NCBI GenBank assembly: GCA_002329705.1
Contig: DCUC01000001.1
Coordinates: forward strand, 7,877 to 14,382
Source of the DNA: Caryophanales bacterium UBA1424
GTDB lineage: Bacteria; Bacillota_I; Bacilli_A; RFN20; CAG-826
DNA: 6,506 bases
Direction of reading: 5' to 3'
In this document: positions 5,773-6,506 of the stretch, in pieces
Numbering within the stretch: position 1 is the stretch's first letter
Layout: each line of letters begins with the position of its first letter
The notes under the pieces: generated by a model
What the model saw: the letters and a program-made list of their open reading frames with translations, nothing else
Told to the model about the DNA's origin: nothing
Databases searched by the model: none
Translations under genes and position numbers: made by a program

Positions 5773-6279
5773 TTAGGGCCGCGGAACATAAGCGGCGACT
5801 ATTTTGGCAATTTCTTGCGGAGTCTGTTTGCCGTCAGATAGAAGCCAGTGGTAATAGATATTAAACAGCCCGCCAGCGAAGTAAATAAAGCGAATTCGCT
5901 CTTCTTCGGTGTGCGCGGTTTTGATAAGTTTTAAATCAAATTGTTCCTTGACATAGTCAAAAAGACGGGTTTCGAGCAGTATTTTCGAAAGCTCGCGATT
6001 ATTAAAAAGATAGGTAAAAACCGAAGTCAGATATTCTTCAAAGGGCATCTTGTAGAAATCGGTATTTGTCTCTTTGATGAAATCCTCTGTTATCACATCG
6101 AAATGATATCTAAGTATGTCGGCTTTGGTCTTGAAGTTCCGGTAGTAAGCCATGCGTGAAAAACCACCCTCTTCGACGATATCCTGAATCGAAATATCAT
6201 CGAATCTTTGCCCCTTCTTCATCAATTTGAGGAGCGATTCAACGAGTCGTTTTTTTGTGTAACTGCTGCGAGGTACCAT
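5773..6279 (-). CDS. TetR/AcrR family transcriptional regulator
   Basis: A 168-residue DNA-binding regulator. The N-terminal helix-turn-helix is typical of TetR proteins: helix 1 YTKKRLVESLLKLMKKG (7-23), then ISIQDIVEEGGFSRMAYYRNF (29-49), with the recognition helix at SRMAYYRNF and KTKADIL following. The C-terminal ligand/dimer domain ends with FAGGLFNIYYHWLL (134-147) and TPQEIAKIV (153-161), the pattern of the DhaS-like TetR C-terminal group (TetR_C_8 type). The frame stays open a further 33 codons upstream, but ATG 6279 is chosen because GAAAGGG (plus 6289-6295) lies nine bases before it and the usual TetR N-terminus begins there. The gene converges with the 378-aa gene and is divergent from anything to the right of the window. 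The ligand and targets cannot be read from sequence; inverted repeats by its promoter suggest autoregulation. Confidence 0.92.
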   Translation of the reverse strand: MVPRSSYTKKRLVESLLKLMKKGQRFDDISIQDIVEEGGFSRMAYYRNFKTKADILRYHFDVITEDFIKETNTDFYKMPFEEYLTSVFTYLFNNRELSKILLETRLFDYVKEQFDLKLIKTAHTEEERIRFIYFAGGLFNIYYHWLLSDGKQTPQEIAKIVAAYVPRP

Positions 6280-6320
6280 GTTATAAAGCCCTTTCTTTAT
6301 CACTTTTAAGTATAGTTTAT

Positions 6321-6352
6321 CGGTTATCAAATAACACCTTATATAATAACCG
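6321..6352. promoter_or_regulatory. Candidate TetR-type operator (inverted repeats)
   Basis: Two overlapping symmetries: GTTAT-CAA-ATAAC (6323-6335), a 5-3-5 palindrome, and CGGTTAT (6321-6327) with ATAACCG (6346-6352), exact 7-base arms 18 bases apart. The half-site ATAAC thus occurs three times counting both orientations. They cover the predicted -10 and start region of the TetR gene, where an autorepressor would bind. This is inference from position and symmetry. Confidence 0.45.
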
Positions 6353-6370
6353 GCACTGTTGCAATTGTAA
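6343..6370 (-). promoter_or_regulatory. Candidate promoter of the TetR-family gene
   Basis: On the minus strand TTACAA (plus 6370-6365) is followed after 16 bp by TATTAT (plus 6348-6343), each close to consensus. The start would be near 6336, giving a leader of about 57 nt before ATG 6279. The area is AT-rich and other -10-like hexamers exist, such as TATACT nearer the gene, so the choice is tentative. Confidence 0.45.
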
Positions 6371-6379
6371 TGCACCAAT

Positions 6380-6506
6380 TAATAAAATATTTAATCAAAA
6401 GGCTGAATTTATGAGTAGATATTGAAAACAATAAGACCAATCTTTCTTCGATTTAATCGCACTATATCGCAATTTCTGCTTATTTATTCTCACCGTAAAA
6501 TTAGTT
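6380..6506. other. Right-edge intergenic sequence, nothing supported
   Basis: AT-rich sequence with stop codons in most frames and no tRNA, terminator or promoter that I can defend. A minus-strand frame is open for 36 codons from the window edge to a TGA at 6395-6397, but its translation resembles no protein I know. Confidence 0.5.

Noticed and set aside
6280..6378. 33-codon N-terminal extension of the TetR-family protein
   Set aside because: It covers the predicted promoter and repeats, lacks a ribosome site, and the ATG at 6279 has GAAAGGG at nine bases and matches the usual TetR N-terminus.
6395..6505. Minus-strand frame of 36 codons open to the window edge, possibly the end of another gene
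   Set aside because: The translation resembles no known protein and open frames of this length are common by chance in AT-rich DNA; more sequence to the right would decide.

Overview
The window looks like chromosomal DNA from a low- to mid-GC member of the Firmicutes (Bacilli), probably an uncultured lineage near the Mollicutes/Erysipelotrichia. The grounds are a YitT-family membrane protein, the short archaeal/eukaryote-like type of prolyl-tRNA synthetase with a zinc-binding C-terminus, encoded CCA ends on both tRNAs, AGGAG-type ribosome sites and U-tract terminators. Every tryptophan I checked is TGG and all five stop codons are TAA, so nothing points to a UGA-Trp code. The taxonomic placement is inference.

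Layout. Positions 1-708 hold the 3' part of a YitT/DUF2179 gene (+). A hairpin terminator at its stop codon serves the converging tRNA-Ser(CGA) gene (742-832, -). From about 952 a consensus-like promoter drives a two-gene operon (+). The first gene is a 575-aa membrane-anchored protein with degenerate GGDEF and EAL domains. It is followed after 12 nt by proS (2740-4173). A second serine tRNA, tRNA-Ser(GCT) (4222-4311, +), follows with its own extended -10 promoter, which sits in the centre of a palindrome, and a strong terminator.

The second half (4312-6506) looks more accessory. A 283-bp AT-rich intergenic stretch holds an orphan TTGACA promoter-like element and a GACGTT/AACGTC inverted repeat. 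Next is a 378-aa protein (4595-5731, +) whose N-terminal half resembles an ABC ATPase with its nucleotide-binding motifs lost, joined to four membrane segments. Its promoter is so close to the ATG that the mRNA should be leaderless. Converging on it is a TetR-family regulator (5773-6279, -) with its own terminator, ribosome site, promoter and nearby inverted repeats that could be its operator. The last about 125 bases hold no gene I can support.

How the parts relate. proS and the two serine tRNAs are translation genes. The first operon gene is probably a catalytically dead cyclic-di-GMP-type sensor or receptor co-expressed with proS. The two most unusual proteins here (575 aa and 378 aa) are both apparent pseudo-enzymes attached to the membrane: the fold seems kept and the catalytic signature lost.
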